Positions 17,727 through 27,467 are shown, counted from the first letter of the stretch. The stretch: 64,000 nucleotides of DNA from JASHVB01 sp963762885 (GCA_963762885.1 CAVXNH010000052.1:134113-198112); one strand, 5' to 3'. A program made the numbers and translations. Notes: a model not told the origin generated them from the letters alone.

Positions 17727-19306
17727 ATGCAACGGCGCAGTTTCCTGGCGGGCGCCGCCGCGGCGCTGGCCGCACCACTGGCGCGTCCGGTCATCGCGGC
17801 CAGCACCAAGACGCTGACCTTTGTGCCGCAAGCCAACCTGACCAGCCTCGATCCGGTGTGGACCACCGCCACCGTCACCCGCAATTTCTCGTTGATGGTC
17901 TACGAGACGCTGTACGGCCGGGACGAGAAATTCAACCCGCAGCCGCTGATGGTCGAAGGCCAGGTCATCGACGACGACGGCAAGCGCTGGACCATGAAGT
18001 TGCGCGAGGGCCTGGTGTTCCACGACGGCACGCCGGTGCTGGCGCGCGACTGCGTTGCCTCGCTGCAACGCTGGCTGAAACGCGACGCGGTCAGTGTAAC
18101 GATCAACGCCCGGGTTGATGCGATCGAGGCGAAGGACGACCGCACCATCGTCTGGCGGTTGAACAAGCCGTTTCCACTGCTGCCGCATTTCCTGTCCAAA
18201 GTGCAGCCGCAGCCGGTGATCGTGCCGGAGCGCCTTGCTGCCACCGATCCGTTCAAGCAACTTACCGAGATCGTCGGCTGCGGCCCGTTCCGCTTCCTGC
18301 CGGACGAATATGTCTCCGGCATTCATGCGTCGTTCGCACGCTTCGACAAATACGTGCCGCGCCAGGAACCGGCATCGTACAATGCCGGCGGTCACAAGGT
18401 GTTGCTCGACCGCGTCGAGTGGCGCGTGATCCCCGACCCTTCGACCGCGGCGAATGCACTGACCGCCGGCGAGGTGGACTGGGTCGAATTGCCGCAGCCC
18501 GACCTGATCCCCATGCTGGCGAAGCAGCCAGGCGTGACCACGGGATTGCTCGACATCTACGGCACGGTGGCGATCCTGCGCCCGAACAGCCTGATCGGTC
18601 CCACCGCCAATGTTGGCGTGCGACGTGCGATGCTGGCAGCGATCGATCCGCAGGAGGCGATGATCGCCGCGATGGGCGAGGACCGCTCCACCTGGCACGC
18701 GCCGATGGGCTATTTCCTGCCCGATTCCCCGTGCGCCAACAACGCCGGCATGGATTTCCGCCGCAAGCGCTGGACCACCGACGAGGTGAAGGCGATGCTG
18801 GACAAGGCGGGCTATAACGGCGACGCCATCGTGCTGATGCATCCGACCGACCAGATCATCTACAACGCGGTCACGCTGGTGGCAGCGGAGGCATTTCGCA
18901 AAGTCGGCATCAAGCTCGATGAACAAATGACAGACTGGGGCACGATCGTGCAGCGGCGTACATCGAAGGCGCCACTGGACAAAGGCGGCTGGTCGATGTT
19001 CCCGGCCGGCGCCCCCGGTCCGGAATACGTCGATCCCTTGCTCGCTAACACGCTGCGCAGCAACGGCGCCAAGGCCTGGTTCGGCTGGCCCGACGATCCG
19101 AAGCTTGAATTCGCCTACGAAGCCTGATCGACGCCCCAACCGAGGCGGACCGTCACAAGTTCGAAGCGGATTTCCAACTGGCGGCGTTCACGTCGGTGCC
19201 GACCATACCGCTCGGCCAGTACCTGCCGAAGGCGGCATGGCGATCCAATGTCACGGGGTTGCTGAAGGGCTCGGCCCCGGTGTTCTGGGGCGTGGATAAG
19301 GGTTAA
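17727..19306 (+). CDS. ABC transporter substrate-binding protein, peptide/nickel type (family 5; one frameshift)
   Basis: This periplasmic solute-binding protein of about 525 residues starts at ATG 17727 behind a GGAGGA site. The N-terminus RRSFLAGAAAALAAPLARPVIAA is a Tat-like signal. Family 5 features are TSLDPVWTTATVTRNFSLMVYETL, GQVIDDDGKRWTMKLREGLVFHDG, VGCGPFRFLPDEY and GFSGPEYVDPLL-like segments near the end. One base is missing near 19123: the first frame stops at 19127, while the other frame continues with DAPTEADRHKFEADFQLAAF to VFWGVDKG and the TAA at 19304. No permease genes are adjacent, so it may feed a transporter elsewhere. Confidence 0.88.
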
Positions 19307-19369
19307 GTTGTCAGGCGCCGGTGGCGGCGGCCATAGTGTGCCGCTTGCCGTCGAAGGAGCCATAACCGC

Positions 19370-20474
19370 ATGACGCCGCCTGTTCCACCGCATCCAGCAC
19401 CGTGGCCGCGCATAACGCCGGCGGAAGCGGGTTTCGACGCCGCCACACTGGACGAAGCGGTGCGCTTCGCTGCGGCAAATGAAACGCCGTGGCCGCGCGA
19501 TTTGCGCGCCCATATCGAGTCCGGCTTTTTCGAACCGCCGCCGTTCAACGAAATCCTCGGGCCGATCCGCCCGCGTGGGCCGTCCAACGGCTTGATTCTG
19601 CGCCACGGCAAGCAGGTGGCTTCCTGGGGCGATACGTGTCAGGTCGATTTCACGTTTTCCGTAGCCAAAAGCTATCTCAGTCTGCTTGCCGGTCTGGCAG
19701 TCGCCGATAATTTGATCGCCGAGCTCGACGACAGTGTTGCAGCCACTGTCGATGATGGTGGGTTCGAAGGACCGCATAACGGCGCGATCACGTGGCGGCA
19801 GTTGTTGCAGCAGACCTCCGAATGGGAGGGCTCCCTGTTCGGCAAATCCGACGTCATCGACCGTAACCGCAACCTCGCTGTAGAGGGTAAGGGCCGCAAG
19901 GGTGACGCGCGTCCGCTGCGTCCGCCGGGCATGTTCTGGGAATATAACGACGTCCGCGTGAATCGGCTGGCGTTGGCATTGCTGCGCCGCTTCCGCCGGC
20001 CGCTGCCGGAGGTGTTCGCCGAACGCATCATGCGGCCGATCGGCGCGTCGTCCGACTGGCGCTGGCACGGCTATCGCACGTCGCTGGTGGAGATCGACGG
20101 CCGTATCGTCGAGTCGGTCAGCGGCGGCAGCCACTGGGGCGGTGGGATCGAAATCCACGCCGAGGACCAGGCGCGCATCGGCCAATTGATGCTGCAACGC
20201 GGCGAGTGGGGCGGGATGCACGTCTTGCCGGAGGCGTGGGTCGCGGAATTCTCTGAAGCCCTGTGCCTTGCATCCGAACTACGGCTTGCTGTGGTGGCTG
20301 AACACTGGCCGCGCGCGTTATCCCAGTGCGCCGCCAGACAGTTTTGCGGCGACCGGCGCCGGCGGTAATTTGACCTGGGTCGATCCAGAGCATGACATCG
20401 TCGTTGTGTTGCGCTGGACCGCGCCGACATGCGTCGATCAATTCCTGCGACTGTTGATGGCGGCCATGACATGA
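19370..20474 (+). CDS. Beta-lactamase-type serine hydrolase (one frameshift)
   Basis: This class C beta-lactamase/esterase-fold protein of about 367 residues has the nucleophile SxxK motif as Ser97-Val-Ala-Lys100 and the tyrosine motif Tyr192-Asn-Asp. A late GxGG-like stretch (TGAGGNLTWVDPEHDIVVVLRW) is in a different frame because of an indel near 20265. No signal peptide is evident. Substrates of this family are varied (esters, amides, D-amino peptides). Its stop overlaps the start of the enoyl-CoA hydratase gene, so the two are coupled. Confidence 0.83.
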
Positions 20475-21263
20475 CAGACCTGACAACGTTGAAGATCGAA
20501 GAACCGCAGCCGTTCACCAAACTGGTGACGTTGCACCGGCCCGGAAGCGGCGAATGCGATGAACACGCAGATGGGCCTCGACCTGCTGTCGGTATTCGAC
20601 GGCTTCAATGCCGCGCCGGGCGCACAGCGCTGCATCGTCATCACCGGTTCGGGGCCGCGGGTTTTCTGCGCCGGGGGCGACCTGAAAGAGCGCAACGGCA
20701 TGACCGACCAGCAATGGCAGGATCAGCACCTGATCTTCGAACGCGCCATCCGCGCCATCATCCAATGCCCGGTGCCGGTGATCGCCGCGGTAAATGGCGC
20801 CGCTTATGCCGGCGGCATGGAGATCGCAATGTGCGCCGATTTCATCTACGCCGCGGAGCATGCGCGGTTTGCGCTAACCGAGGTGACGTTGGGCATTATG
20901 CCCGGCGCCGGTGGCACGCAGACCCTGCCGCGCGCGGTGGGGGCTCGGCGGGCGAAGGAAATCCTGCTGACCGGCCGGCCATTTTCCGCAGCGCAGGCGT
21001 TCGAGTGGGGCATGGTGAATCGCATCTGCAAGCGCCGACGCTCTGTTGCCCGAGGCGCTGGAAACCGCCGCGACGATCGCCAGCAACGCGCCGATTTCCA
21101 CGCGCCAGATCAAGCAGTCGGTGAATTACGGTCTGAACATGGACCTGCCAGCGGCATGATGTTCGAAATCGAAGCGTATAACCGGATGGTGCCGACCGAG
21201 GATCGCCGCGAGGGTATTCGCGCGTTCAACGAAAAGCGCAAACCAGTGTTTCAAGGCCGCTAA
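20471..21263 (+). CDS. Enoyl-CoA hydratase/isomerase family protein (three indels)
   Basis: This crotonase-fold enzyme of about 264 residues starts at ATG 20471 inside the stop of the preceding gene. The oxyanion-hole segments are FCAGGDLKERNGM and AAVNGAAYAGGMEIAMCADF, and TEVTLGIMPGAGGTQTLPRAVG is intact, including the Glu used in catalysis. One extra C near 20543, and a compensating pair near 21032 and 21155, disturb the frame, yet residues on both sides stay family-like. It probably acts on acyl-CoA intermediates of the neighbouring catabolic genes. Confidence 0.87.
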
Positions 21264-21301
21264 GGTCTGCGGGTAGGTAAGTGCTTCAATCAGTGGCGCC
21301 G

Positions 21302-21338
21302 CAACCCCCCACGTCATGGCGGGCGAAGGTCCGCCATC
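21302..21338. repeat. Left half of a palindromic repeat interrupted by the group II intron
   Basis: CCCCCCACGTCATGGCGGGC and the following short stem (ATGGCGG/CCGCCAT) end one base before the intron. The complementary arm, CATGACGTGGGGGG, is found at 23296-23309 beyond the intron. The sequence is similar to the core of the MITE-like family. Confidence 0.65.
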
Positions 21339-23217
21339 GTGCGTCCGCAAGCGTGCCTTGTCAGGAGGGTGCAAGTCCGTCCTGGGCCTACCGACCAAGC
21401 CTGAAGCTGAAGGTAACTGCGTCATCGCAAGGTGGGGTGGAGAGCAACTGGAGGCGAAGAAGCAATCCGTAGGAACACGAACTCAATTCGGCCGGGCCGT
21501 CTGGCGAGCCTCCGGTGGAAGGGCGAAACCCAGACCCGCGCAGCGGGAAGCCTGCGACGCTGAGGGTCGGTGCCAAAGCAATCGTCGGGAGCGGCAAGGT
21601 GGTTGGAGACAGAGAGCTTCGAAGGCAGGGCAGGTGAAGCGGAGAAACCTGTGCGGCAGCAGGGGTCGGTGCGCCAGTGATAGAAAAGCCACCGACGCCG
21701 TCGGAGTCACAGCACCCATAGTAGCGCTGAAGCCAGGTAATGCCGGTGGAGCGAAGGGGTGCAGGAAGGTGGAGACGCGATGTCCGGAACAGACGGAGAG
21801 ACACCGGTGGCAGTCCCGATGGAGCAATCCGCAGGTAAACTGTGCCGGAGACGCAGCCCCCAACGGCCCAAGGCGGAACCGACGATCTGGACGCAGCGGA
21901 TGCTGGCGACCCTCGAAAAGAGGGTCACAGGAGGGAAATGGTTAAGCCTGATCGACAAGCTCTACCCTATCGCCACGCTGGAAGCGGCGTTTGCCGCGGT
22001 GAAAGCCAACCAGGGGGCGGCCGGGGTGGATCATGTCAGCATCGAGGACTACGCGGCGAACCTGGAAACGAACCTGGCTTGCTTGAGCGAGAACCTGCGC
22101 ACCGGGACTTATCGGCCGCAGGCGATCCGACGGCACTACATCCCGAAACCCGGGAGCCAGGAGAAGCGGCCGTTGGGAATACCGACGGTGCAGGACCGCG
22201 TGGTGCAGACGGCACTGCGCATGCTGCTGGAACCGATCTTCGAGCGGGACTTCGCCGCCCAGAGCTACGGCTTCCGTCCCAACCTTGGCTGCAAAGATGC
22301 CCTGCGACGGGTGGATGAACTGCTCAAGGCCGGATACGTGCATGTCGTGGATGCCGACCTCAAGAGTTACTTCGACACGATCCCGAAGGACCGATTGCTG
22401 GCGCTGGTCGCCAACAAGGTGTCGGATCGCCGTGTGCTTGCGCTGGTTGAGGCATTCCTCGGTCAGCAGGTGCTGGAAGGCGGCCAGCAATGGACGCCCG
22501 AACACGGCACGCCGCAAGGCGCGGTGATCAGTCCGCTGTTGAGCAATATCTATCTCGATCCGCTTGATCATCTGATGGCGGAGAAGGGCTACGAGATGGT
22601 GCGTTATGCGGACGACTTCGTGGTGTTGTGCCGAACCCCGGAAGACGCTGCTGCGGCATTGGACGCGGTGAAAGACTGGACGGCATCTGCCGGACTGACC
22701 CTGCACCCGGTCAAGACCCGGCTGGTGGACGCACAAACCGATGGCTTTGACTTTCTGGGGTATCGCTTCGAAGCGGGTCAGAAATGGCCGCGTGAGAAGA
22801 GCCTGGCGAAGTTCAAGGATACCATCCGTGCGAAGACCAAGCGGACGACGGGACGTAGCCTTGAAATGGTGATCGACGGTCTCAATCCGACGCTGCGGGG
22901 CTGGTTCGGCTACTTCCAGCACAGCCGCGAGCGGACCTTTGGCACGCTGGACGGCTGGATACGCCGCCGGCTGCGTAGCCTGTTGCGCAAGCAGCAGAAG
23001 CTGAAGGGGATTGCCGACACAAGGGGTGCGGATCAGACACGCTGGCCAAATCGCTTCTTTGCCGATCATGGGCTGTTCAGCTTGCAGATGGCCTATGAGA
23101 CGGTTCGCCAGTCCTCTTGCAGGTAAGACCACCGACCGGAGAGCCGGATGCGGGAGATCTGCACGTCCGGTTCGGAGGGAGGGGGTGCCGGGACAACCGG
23201 CGCTCCCTACCCCTATC
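21339..23217 (+). mobile_element. Group II intron with reverse transcriptase
   Basis: The element begins with GTGCG (the GUGYG consensus) at 21339, directly after a small stem-loop. It carries a ribozyme 5' region of about 440 bases, an intron-encoded protein gene, and a typical domain V at 23141-23173 (GAGCCGGATGCGGGAGATCT then GCACGTCCGGTTC) followed by a domain VI-like hairpin ending near 23217. Insertion next to a stem-loop resembles the target preference of class C introns, but the class needs a structural check. It appears complete and may be mobile. A 5' fragment of a relative is at 42775. Confidence 0.92.
21780..23126 (+). CDS. ltrA: Group II intron reverse transcriptase/maturase
   Basis: This 448-residue protein (from ATG 21780 behind a GGTGGAG site; a GTG at 21759 is the alternative) is the intron-encoded protein. 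Reverse transcriptase blocks are RPLGIPTVQDRVVQTALRM near 130-148, SYGFRPNLGCKDAL near 162-175, DADLKSYFDTIP near 191-202, GTPQGAVISPLLSNIYLD near 243-260 and the catalytic YADD at 276-279. The maturase domain X follows, with LNPTLRGWFGYFQHS and the C-terminal RWPNRFFADHGLFSL. No HNH endonuclease domain is visible. It assists splicing and copies the intron into DNA targets. Confidence 0.96.
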   Translation: MSGTDGETPVAVPMEQSAGKLCRRRSPQRPKAEPTIWTQRMLATLEKRVTGGKWLSLIDKLYPIATLEAAFAAVKANQGAAGVDHVSIEDYAANLETNLACLSENLRTGTYRPQAIRRHYIPKPGSQEKRPLGIPTVQDRVVQTALRMLLEPIFERDFAAQSYGFRPNLGCKDALRRVDELLKAGYVHVVDADLKSYFDTIPKDRLLALVANKVSDRRVLALVEAFLGQQVLEGGQQWTPEHGTPQGAVISPLLSNIYLDPLDHLMAEKGYEMVRYADDFVVLCRTPEDAAAALDAVKDWTASAGLTLHPVKTRLVDAQTDGFDFLGYRFEAGQKWPREKSLAKFKDTIRAKTKRTTGRSLEMVIDGLNPTLRGWFGYFQHSRERTFGTLDGWIRRRLRSLLRKQQKLKGIADTRGADQTRWPNRFFADHGLFSLQMAYETVRQSSCR

Positions 23218-23468
23218 ACGACTATGCTGCGTGCCGCGAGAAAAGTCGTGGATGCCGACCCCGGCCTTCGCTCAGGGCAGGCTCTACGTCGGCATGACGT
23301 GGGGGGCGGGCACCACCGCAGTTTCATTGTAACTGCCCGGGTAGTCGCCGGACCGGACCGGACCGGCGAACTTGGGGCCCCATTCTGAGGTGCCCCGGTG
23401 AGATGACGGCGCTTCGGGGGCGCAGAATTGGGTTGACATGACATCGGCGGGCCGATTCCAAGGAATCG
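23218..23468. other. 3' exon side of the intron with half of a palindromic repeat
   Basis: About 250 bases with no gene. The arm CATGACGTGGGGGG near 23296 pairs with the sequence left of the intron, showing that the intron split one repeat. The remainder has no recognised feature. Confidence 0.5.
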
Positions 23469-23705
23469 GTGGACCGAACCGCCCTTGATCAACTCTCACA
23501 GCACGACCTCATCGCCCTGTAGTTGGCGCAGGAGGCACGCCATGCAGCCGAGATGGCGGCGATGCAGTCACGCATTGCCGAGTTGGAGCGTCGGCTCGGG
23601 CTGAACAGCAGCAACAGCGGCAAACCGCCATCGAGCGACGGTCTGCGCAAGCCAGTGCGGGTCAGCAGCCTGCGGGAGCGCTCCGGCAAAAAGCCAGGCA
23701 GTACC
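23469..23705 (+). pseudogene. IS66-family transposase (TnpC) N-terminal remnant
   Basis: The frame reads VDRTALDQLSQHDLIAL, an in-frame TAG at 23520, then LAQEARHAAEMAAMQSRIAE, LERRLGLNSSNSGKPPSSDG and LRKPVRVSSLRERSGKKPG. The NSSNSGKPPSSD block is the hallmark of IS66 TnpC. Homology ends near 23700, just before paaA, so only about 80 residues remain and the catalytic domain is absent. An insertion and subsequent deletion event here probably removed whatever lay upstream of the paa genes. Confidence 0.88.
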
Positions 23706-23823
23706 GGCTTTACGAGCAAAGCTATCAAGCCAGCCGGACGCCGTCGTGCCGACTGCCCCAAATGCGTTTGCCCGATCCGGCGGCACTCTTCCGCCCGCGG
23801 CGCCGGGGGGCCATATTCCCGGC

Positions 23824-24809
23824 ATGTACAGCCAGGCACTCAACGCTCCGACCGGACCGGTGGACACCAGCGAGGCCGCCACGCGCTTCCAGGCGCGCAT
23901 CGATGCTGAGGATCGCATCGAGCCGAACGACTGGATGCCGGAGGCGTATCGCCGCACCCTGGTCCGGCAGATCAGCCAGCACGCGCATTCCGAGATCGTC
24001 GGCATGCTGCCGGAAGGCAACTGGATCACCCGCGCCCCCAGCCTGCGCCGCAAGGCCGCGTTGCTGGCCAAGGTGCAGGACGAGGGCGGGCACGGCCTGT
24101 ATCTCTATGCCGCCGCGGAAACGCTGGGAGTTTCGCGCGAAGAGCTGGTGGAACAGTTGCTGACCGGGCGGGCCAAGTATCCAGCTCGATCTTCAACTAC
24201 CCGACGCTGACCTGGGCGGATATCGGCGCGATCGGCTGGCTGGTGGATGGCGCCGCCATCATGAACCAGATCCCGTTGTGCCGCTGTTCGTTCGGCCCCT
24301 ATGCGAGAGCGATGATCCGCATCTGCCGCGAGGAGTCGTTCCACCAGCGGCAGGGCTACGAGATCATGCTGACGCTGGCGCGAGGAACGCCGGAGCAAAA
24401 GGACATGGCGCAGAATGCACTCAACCGCTGGTGGTGGCCGTGCCTGATGATGTTCGGTCCGCCGGACAGCCAGTCGCAGCACTCCGACGCGTCGATGCGC
24501 TGGAAGATCAAGCGGTTCACCAACGACGCGCTGCGCCAAAAATTTGTCGATGCGACGGTGCCGCAGGGGCATTATCTCGGGCTGACCTTCCCCGATCCGG
24601 AACTGCGGTTCGACGAAGCCTCCGGGCATTGGGTGTTCGGCGAGATCGATTGGGCGGAGTTCCGCCGCGTGCTGGCGGGCGACGGGCCGTGCAACCGCGA
24701 ACGCCTGGCGGCGCGGCGGCGGGCGCACGAGGACGGTGCCTGGGTGCGCGAGGCGGCGCTGGCATACGCCGCGAAGCAGCGTGCCCCGGCGCGGGCCGAA
24801 GCGGCGTAA
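23824..24809 (+). CDS. paaA: Phenylacetyl-CoA epoxidase subunit PaaA (one frameshift)
   Basis: This is the catalytic diiron subunit of the 1,2-phenylacetyl-CoA epoxidase, about 328 residues from ATG 23824. Segments include ISQHAHSEIVGMLPEGNWI, KVQDEGGHGLYLYAAAETLG and, in the second frame, IFNYPTLTWADIGAIGWLVDGAAIMNQ, CREESFHQRQGYEI and FGPPDSQSQHS. The Glu/His iron ligands are in DEGGH and EESFH. One base is lost near 24180, so AKY continues as SSIFNYP. It starts about 120 bases after an IS66 remnant, so its original promoter may have been replaced. paaB follows after 5 bases. Confidence 0.93.
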
Positions 24810-24814
24810 CGCGC

Positions 24815-25102
24815 ATGGCCGAGGCTCCAACTCCGCTTTGGGAAGTGTTCATCCGCAGCCGCAATGGGCTGGCGCACAAGCATGTCGGCTCGGTGCATGC
24901 CGCCGACGCGACGCTGGCGTTGCAGGCGGCGCGCGACGTTTACACGCGGCGGGGCGAGGGGCTGTCGCTGTGGGTGGTGCCGTCGAACGCCATCACCGCT
25001 TCCGACCCGGCGGACCGGGCCACGCTGTTCGAGCCGACGGGATCTAAAATCTATCGGCATCCGACGTTCTACGAGGTGCCGGACGAAGTCGGGAATATGT
25101 GA
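24815..25102 (+). CDS. paaB: Phenylacetyl-CoA epoxidase subunit PaaB
   Basis: This 95-residue small structural subunit of the epoxidase has LWEVFIRSRNGLAHKHVGSVHAADATLALQAARDVYTRRGEG and SLWVVPSNAIT, typical of PaaB. It bridges PaaAC heterodimers into the larger complex. It lies 5 bases after paaA. The gap to paaC is occupied by a palindromic repeat. Confidence 0.95.
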   Translation: MAEAPTPLWEVFIRSRNGLAHKHVGSVHAADATLALQAARDVYTRRGEGLSLWVVPSNAITASDPADRATLFEPTGSKIYRHPTFYEVPDEVGNM

Positions 25103-25118
25103 GATGGTAGCACAGAGT

Positions 25119-25208
25119 CCCTTTCCCGCTCCGCGGGAGAGGTTAGGTGAGGGTGATGCGTGCGGCACGCTGCACCCTCCCCTGACCCCTCCCACTTCGT
25201 GGGAGGGG
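25119..25208. repeat. Palindromic repeat family 2, copy inside the paaB-paaC junction
   Basis: TTTCCCGCTCCGCGGGAGAGGT, then GGTGAGGGTG, then CCCTCCCACTTCGTGGGAGGGGG form two hairpins. Similar CTCTCCCGC-TTC-GCGGGAGAG units occur at 33974 and 40418. Here the unit occupies the start of paaC. Confidence 0.8.
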
Positions 25209-25953
25209 GAATCGAGACCCCTCCCTCCTCGCCCTGCTGTCGCGGGCGGACGATGCGCTGATCCTTGGCCACCGCCTGTCCGAGTGGACCGGACACGCGC
25301 CGCTGTTGGAGGAGGAACTGGCGCTGGCCAATATCGCGCTGGATCTGATCGGGCAGGCGCGAGCGCTGTACACCGAGGCAGGTGCGGTGACCGGGCAGAC
25401 CGAGGACCACCTTGCGTATCTGCGCGACGCGCCGCAATGGCGCAACGCGCTGATCATGGAACTGCCAAACGGCGACTTCGCGTTCACCATGGCCCGGCTG
25501 CTGCTGGTGTCGGCGTTCGCGCTGCCGTTCTGGCGGGCGGCTTGCGGATCGTCGCACGCCGGCATCGCAGCGATCGCGGCCAAGGCGGAGAAAGAGACCG
25601 AGTATCACCAGCGCCACGCGGCCGAGTGGCTGATCCGCCTGGGCGACGGCACCGCCGAATCGCACCGCCGCGCGCAGGACGCGGTGGACGCGCTTTGGCC
25701 CTATACCGGCGAGCTTTTTTCCCTGACCGACGATCCGAGCCTCGTCGAAGCCGGGGTCATTCCGGACCCGGCGGGGTTGCAGCCCGCCTGGGGGGCTACA
25801 GTCGGCGCTACTTTGGCGCGGGCCACGCTGACACAGCCAACGGATGGCTGGATGCAGTCGGGCGGGCGCATCGGGCGGCATACCGAGCACCTCGGGCATC
25901 TGCTGGCGGAGCTGCAATTCGTGCAGCGGGCCTATCCGGGGGCGACATGGTAG
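25186..25953 (+). CDS. paaC: Phenylacetyl-CoA epoxidase subunit PaaC (start unresolved)
   Basis: PaaC is the structural, ferritin-like subunit that pairs with PaaA. Homology is continuous from SLLALLSRADDALILGHRLSEWTGHAP near 25220 to HTEHLGHLLAELQFVQRAYPG at the TAG (25951-25953). No ATG, GTG or TTG lies in frame between the in-frame stop at 25183 and the family N-terminus; the first TTG is at 25306, inside the conserved region. A palindromic repeat sits where the start should be. An ATG at 25104 right after paaB is in another frame, and one indel would fuse it through the repeat to PaaC. The given 5' end is the first codon after the in-frame stop. Confidence 0.88.
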   Translation, partial: PLPLRGRGNRDPSLLALLSRADDALILGHRLSEWTGHAPLLEEELALANIALDLIGQARALYTEAGAVTGQTEDHLAYLRDAPQWRNALIMELPNGDFAFTMARLLLVSAFALPFWRAACGSSHAGIAAIAAKAEKETEYHQRHAAEWLIRLGDGTAESHRRAQDAVDALWPYTGELFSLTDDPSLVEAGVIPDPAGLQPAWGATVGATLARATLTQPTDGWMQSGGRIGRHTEHLGHLLAELQFVQRAYPGATW

Positions 25954-26438
25954 GCGCGGGGGACCGGCTGGAGCACGCGCGGGCGGTGGCGGCGTCGGTG
26001 CCGGACCCGGAGATACCGGCATTGACCATCGCAGATCTGGGGATGCTGCGCGATGTGGCGCTGGTTGGCAACTCGGTCGAGGTGGCGATCATGCCAAGCT
26101 ACCTGGGCTGCCCGGCGACGCTGCCGATCGCGCAGGATGTGGCAGCGGCGCTGGCCGCAGCCGGTTTTCCGGGAGCGCGGGTGCGCACCGTGCTGACGCC
26201 GGCGTGGAGCAGTGAGCGGATCACGGAGGAGGGACGGCGCAAGCTGGCGGAGAACGGTATCGCGCCGCCGGAGCGGGGCGGCGCGCGGCCGGGTCTGTTC
26301 GGGATGCGGCAGCCGGCCTGCCCTCGGTGTGGCAGCGCGGAGACGGAACAGATCAGCGCGTTCGGGGCCACGCCTTGCAAGGCACTGCACCGATGCCTGG
26401 CGTGCCGCGAGCCGTTCGAGGCGTTCAAGTGCCACTGA
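25947..26438 (+). CDS. paaD: PaaD, phenylacetate degradation maturation protein
   Basis: This 163-residue protein with a DUF59/MIP18-like domain (VPDPEIPALTIADLGMLRDV) and a C-terminal zinc-ribbon-like Cys set (CPRCGSAETEQISAFGATPCKALHRCLAC) matches PaaD. It is thought to help mature the iron-sulfur or diiron centres of the epoxidase. The ATG at 25947 overlaps the paaC stop. The reductase gene paaE, which normally follows, is not here. Confidence 0.94.
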   Translation: MVGAGDRLEHARAVAASVPDPEIPALTIADLGMLRDVALVGNSVEVAIMPSYLGCPATLPIAQDVAAALAAAGFPGARVRTVLTPAWSSERITEEGRRKLAENGIAPPERGGARPGLFGMRQPACPRCGSAETEQISAFGATPCKALHRCLACREPFEAFKCH

Positions 26439-26512
26439 CGGCGCATCGTCGCCGTAAATCCGATCACCCGACCGACCTTACGCGCTGGCGCCCTCCGCCA
26501 CTGCGCTCCGCC

Positions 26513-26884
26513 CTATCGCCGATCCAGGCTGAACCGGCCAGCGCCGTACACCCCGAGCTGGAGGAAGCCGCCAGCCATGCAGACGTTCTTCATGAAGTTG
26601 ATCATCTGCGTGGTGTCGTCGGGGTGCCAATGCGCCACCAGCGCCGTGGCGATGCACCACACAGCCATCACCGGTGCGACCAGGCGGGTCTTCCAGCCGA
26701 CCAGGATCAGCGCGCCGCCGAGCAGTTCCACCACCACCGCCACGGCGTAGGCAGCGCCCACGACCGGCAGGTGGTAGTGCGCCAACATCCCCATGGTGGC
26801 GGTCGGCGCCATCAGCTTGCGGTAGCCGCCCCACAGGAAGATGACGCTCATCAGCACGCGTCCGAGCAGGGCGAGCGCTTGCAT
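26513..26884 (-). CDS. DoxX family membrane protein
   Basis: This 123-residue four-helix membrane protein has VLMSVIFLWGGYRKL, AYAVAVVVELLGGALILVGW and APVMAVWCIATALVAHW. DoxX-like proteins are quinone-associated or redox-stress membrane proteins of mostly unknown role. It is convergent with paaD. Confidence 0.85.
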   Translation of the reverse strand: MQALALLGRVLMSVIFLWGGYRKLMAPTATMGMLAHYHLPVVGAAYAVAVVVELLGGALILVGWKTRLVAPVMAVWCIATALVAHWHPDDTTQMINFMKNVCMAGGFLQLGVYGAGRFSLDRR

Positions 26885-26898
26885 TTGGGGGCTCCGGA

Positions 26899-27321
26899 TT
26901 AGCCGGTAATGTCGATGCCGGCGAAGAAGAAGCCGATCTCGGTCGCGGCATTTTCCGGGCTGTCGGAGCCGTGCACCGAGTTGGCCTCGATGTCCTCGGC
27001 GAACTGGGCGCGGATGGTGCCGGGGGCGGCCTTTTTCGGGTCGGTGGCGCCCATGACCTCGCGGTGCTTCGCCACCGCGTTGTCGCCTTCCAGGACCTGG
27101 GCGACGACCGGGCCGGAGGTCATGAACTCGACCAGGCCGCGATAGAAGGGTCGCTCCTTGTGGACGGCGTAGAAGGCCTCCGCCTGGGCCTGGGTCAGCA
27201 GCAGGCGCTTCTGTGCGACGATGCGCAGGCCGGCGGCTTCCAGGCAGGCGTTGATCTTGCCGGTCAGGTTCCGCCTTGTGGCGTCGGGCTTGATGATGGA
27301 CAGCGTGCGCTCGGTCGCCAT
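26899..27321 (-). CDS. ndk: Nucleoside diphosphate kinase
   Basis: This 140-residue enzyme transfers phosphate from ATP to nucleoside diphosphates. The signature NSVHGSDS holds the phosphorylated His117, and ERTLSIIKPDA begins the ferredoxin-like fold. The start is the ATG at 27321; an upstream open frame is not family-like. The length is standard and the frame intact. It is divergent from trpS. Confidence 0.97.
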   Translation of the reverse strand: MATERTLSIIKPDATRRNLTGKINACLEAAGLRIVAQKRLLLTQAQAEAFYAVHKERPFYRGLVEFMTSGPVVAQVLEGDNAVAKHREVMGATDPKKAAPGTIRAQFAEDIEANSVHGSDSPENAATEIGFFFAGIDITG

Positions 27322-27467
27322 GGCGGGGCTCCTGGTCGTGGCCTGGGTGGGCGTGGTTCGTGCGGGCGCGTGACTAGGCGGTTCGCGGCGCGCCGGCAAC
27401 CCGGGTCGATGGTGGGAGACGCCGACTGTCTTGCACCGGGGCGGCGGATCGGCCATCCATTTGTGCC

